Shown: positions 5,800-5,809 of the stretch, one piece after another
Layout of the letters: the number at the start of each line of letters is the position of its first letter
Numbering within the stretch: the first letter of the stretch is position 1
Assembly: GCA_046538345.1 (NCBI GenBank)
Contig: JBKHJB010000150.1
Location: 1-5,809, forward strand
Reading direction: 5' to 3'
Source of the DNA: PUND01 sp046538345
GTDB taxonomy: Bacteria > Planctomycetota > Phycisphaerae > SM23-33
DNA: 5,809 bases
The notes under the pieces: model-generated
Told to the model about the DNA's origin: nothing
Databases searched by the model: none
The model's input: the letters and a program-made list of their open reading frames with translations, nothing else
Made by a program: the position numbers and the translations under genes

Positions 5800-5809
5800 C
5801 GTCTGGAAA

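Overview
The window holds five confident protein genes and one probable small membrane-protein gene in a GC-rich, tightly packed bacterial chromosome. The gene set points to a Planctomycetota-like organism, probably from an environmental or metagenomic genome. The clues are a stand-alone B12-binding radical SAM protein of the TIGR03960 type, an NAD-linked PyrK with a central insertion, a formylglycine-type sulfatase and a TIM-barrel sugar isomerase. The lineage is an inference from gene style; no rRNA or other phylogenetic marker is present.

Layout. Positions 1-326 carry two minus-strand genes: the first 41 codons of a YjbQ/UPF0047 protein, running off the left edge, and a 60-residue two-helix membrane protein just upstream of it. 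A 113-bp divergent gap (327-439) separates these from a plus-strand radical SAM gene (440-2215). That gene converges on a minus-strand block, and the gap between them (2216-2383) is largely filled by a 101-bp imperfect inverted repeat built from degenerate TGTG-containing units, followed directly by a 12-bp perfect palindrome. The minus-strand block, in transcription order, is a sulfatase (5729-4257), a sugar isomerase/epimerase-like protein (4156-3383) and PyrK (3334-2384).

How the genes relate. The sulfatase has a clear sigma70-type promoter (TTGACA, 16 nt, TATATT) and a GTG start with a good Shine-Dalgarno. The isomerase follows after 100 nt with a very strong Shine-Dalgarno, so the two may be co-transcribed and act together in carbohydrate or sulfate-ester catabolism. 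PyrK lies 48 nt further on but has no Shine-Dalgarno; a candidate promoter in the gap would start its mRNA only a few bases before the ATG. It probably serves pyrimidine synthesis independently of the upstream genes. No pyrD is visible beside it. The radical SAM protein has no known substrate.

No tRNA, rRNA, CRISPR array, transposase or phage gene was seen. No gene-free stretch exceeds 300 bases; the largest, about 168 bases, is the repeat-bearing gap. I did not find a clearly new multi-gene system. The points most worth a second look are the inverted repeat, the near-leaderless pyrK promoter, the PyrK insertion with no pyrD partner, and a cysteine cluster in the sulfatase.
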